From Burhinus oedicnemus (taxonomy: Eukaryota > Chordata > Aves > Charadriiformes > Burhinidae): a DNA stretch of 64,000 nt. Below are positions 63,481 through 64,000 of the stretch, piece after piece (the first letter of the stretch is position 1; every line of letters begins with the position of its first letter). The notes beneath the pieces were generated by a model. It worked only from the letters and a program-made list of their open reading frames with translations. It searched no databases and had not been told where the DNA came from. The translations under genes were made by a program, and so were the position numbers. The stretch is taken from positions 1,433,442-1,497,441 of the forward strand of contig VFFE01007836.1 of NCBI GenBank assembly GCA_008921705.1, read 5' to 3'.

Positions 63481-63908
63481 ACAAGAATATTACATATCAC
63501 AAATATTACATATTAGTGGTGTTAGAAATAGTTGCACTGATTTCTATATTCATCAAATTGTCGTTGTTTTCTGTGCCATCTGGTAGTTTATATGTGTCAT
63601 TTTTAAATATATCCTAAGAGGTTTTTAATATAACTATAAATGGAAAGCAAATACTGCATAGTTCTGTGAAGATTTTAAGATGGTTGGCACACATGATCTC
63701 CCAGAATTGGCTTCAGTGTCTAGGGATGAACTTTAAACCAAAAGACTAGACTTTTCTGAACCATTATAGGGAGGTCATGGATTTAAATTTGACAATTGTA
63801 TCTTTTTAGGTAAGTGATTTAATAGTGATTTTTAGTTAACACTGCTCAGTGTTTTTCAACGACATTCTCAGTTATGTAAAACAGCCGTGTGACGGCTTAC
63901 CCCTCAAC

Positions 63909-64000
63909 CTTTTTTCTTTCTTTTTTCTTTTTTCTTTTTTCTTTTTTCTTTTTTCTTTTTTCTTTTTTCTTTTTTCTTTTTTCTTTTTTCTTTTTTCTTT
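63909..64000. repeat. (CTTTTTT)n heptanucleotide array, cut by window end
   Basis: After a short irregular start, C followed by exactly six T repeats at least eleven times without error up to the last base. True length is unknown because the window ends inside it. Confidence 0.95.

Noticed and set aside
1..64000. CRISPR arrays, bacterial operons, rRNA or tRNA genes
   Set aside because: No regularly spaced repeats, no ribosomal sequence, and no tRNA A/B box pairs noticed. The sequence is vertebrate nuclear DNA.

Overview
The window reads as nuclear DNA of a bird or closely related sauropsid. Composition is AT-rich and gene-poor. Three copies of a CR1-type LINE are present, each showing the CR1 3' end and the C-terminal part of the reverse-transcriptase polyprotein. 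There are MIR-like SINE relics, simple repeats and two GC-rich islands, but no Alu, L1 or bacterial-style operons. Almost all short open frames are chance frames; real coding sequence here is split into exons.

Layout. Positions 1-~12.7 kb hold the 3' part of one plus-strand gene. Two exons (2682-2842 and 7204-7377) are well supported by splice sites, a single open frame each and matching phase at the joint. The end of the gene is ambiguous. A third exon begins at 7727 and either stops at an in-frame TAA (7773-7775) or continues, through a 41-nt putative intron, to exon 7808-7845 and a terminal exon at 10847. Skipping both middle exons (7377 to 10847) also keeps the frame. I do not recognise the protein. 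A 3' UTR with several AATAAA signals runs up to about 12.73 kb.

About 150 bp beyond the last poly(A) signal lies a GC island (12.86-13.28 kb) with a G-quadruplex-type run, GC boxes, an ETS-type site and a strong splice donor. This looks like the promoter and first exon of a second plus-strand transcript. From 13.3 to 64 kb I find no exon I can defend strongly; one 82-nt candidate lies at 30229-30310. The region is therefore either a very long first intron or a gene desert. It holds CR1 copies at 20.4-21.2, 27.6-28.3 and 35.5-35.7 kb (all minus strand), an LTR-like segment (31.7-32.0 kb), MIR-like relics (33.2 and 49.2 kb), and a second GC island with a CTCF-like site (44.64-45.08 kb). A pair of about 120-bp related copies lies 17.6 kb apart (29.77 and 47.40 kb). 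Stretches at 48.1-48.3, 61.7-62.7 and 63.27-63.48 kb look like conserved non-coding regulatory DNA. The window ends inside a (CTTTTTT)n array.

The most interesting items are the unidentified gene with its alternative ends and possible 41-nt intron, the dispersed 120-bp repeat pair carrying a palindromic TGACA/TGTCA core, and a perfect grainyhead-type palindrome at 32147-32165. All identities were judged by eye; none was checked against a database.
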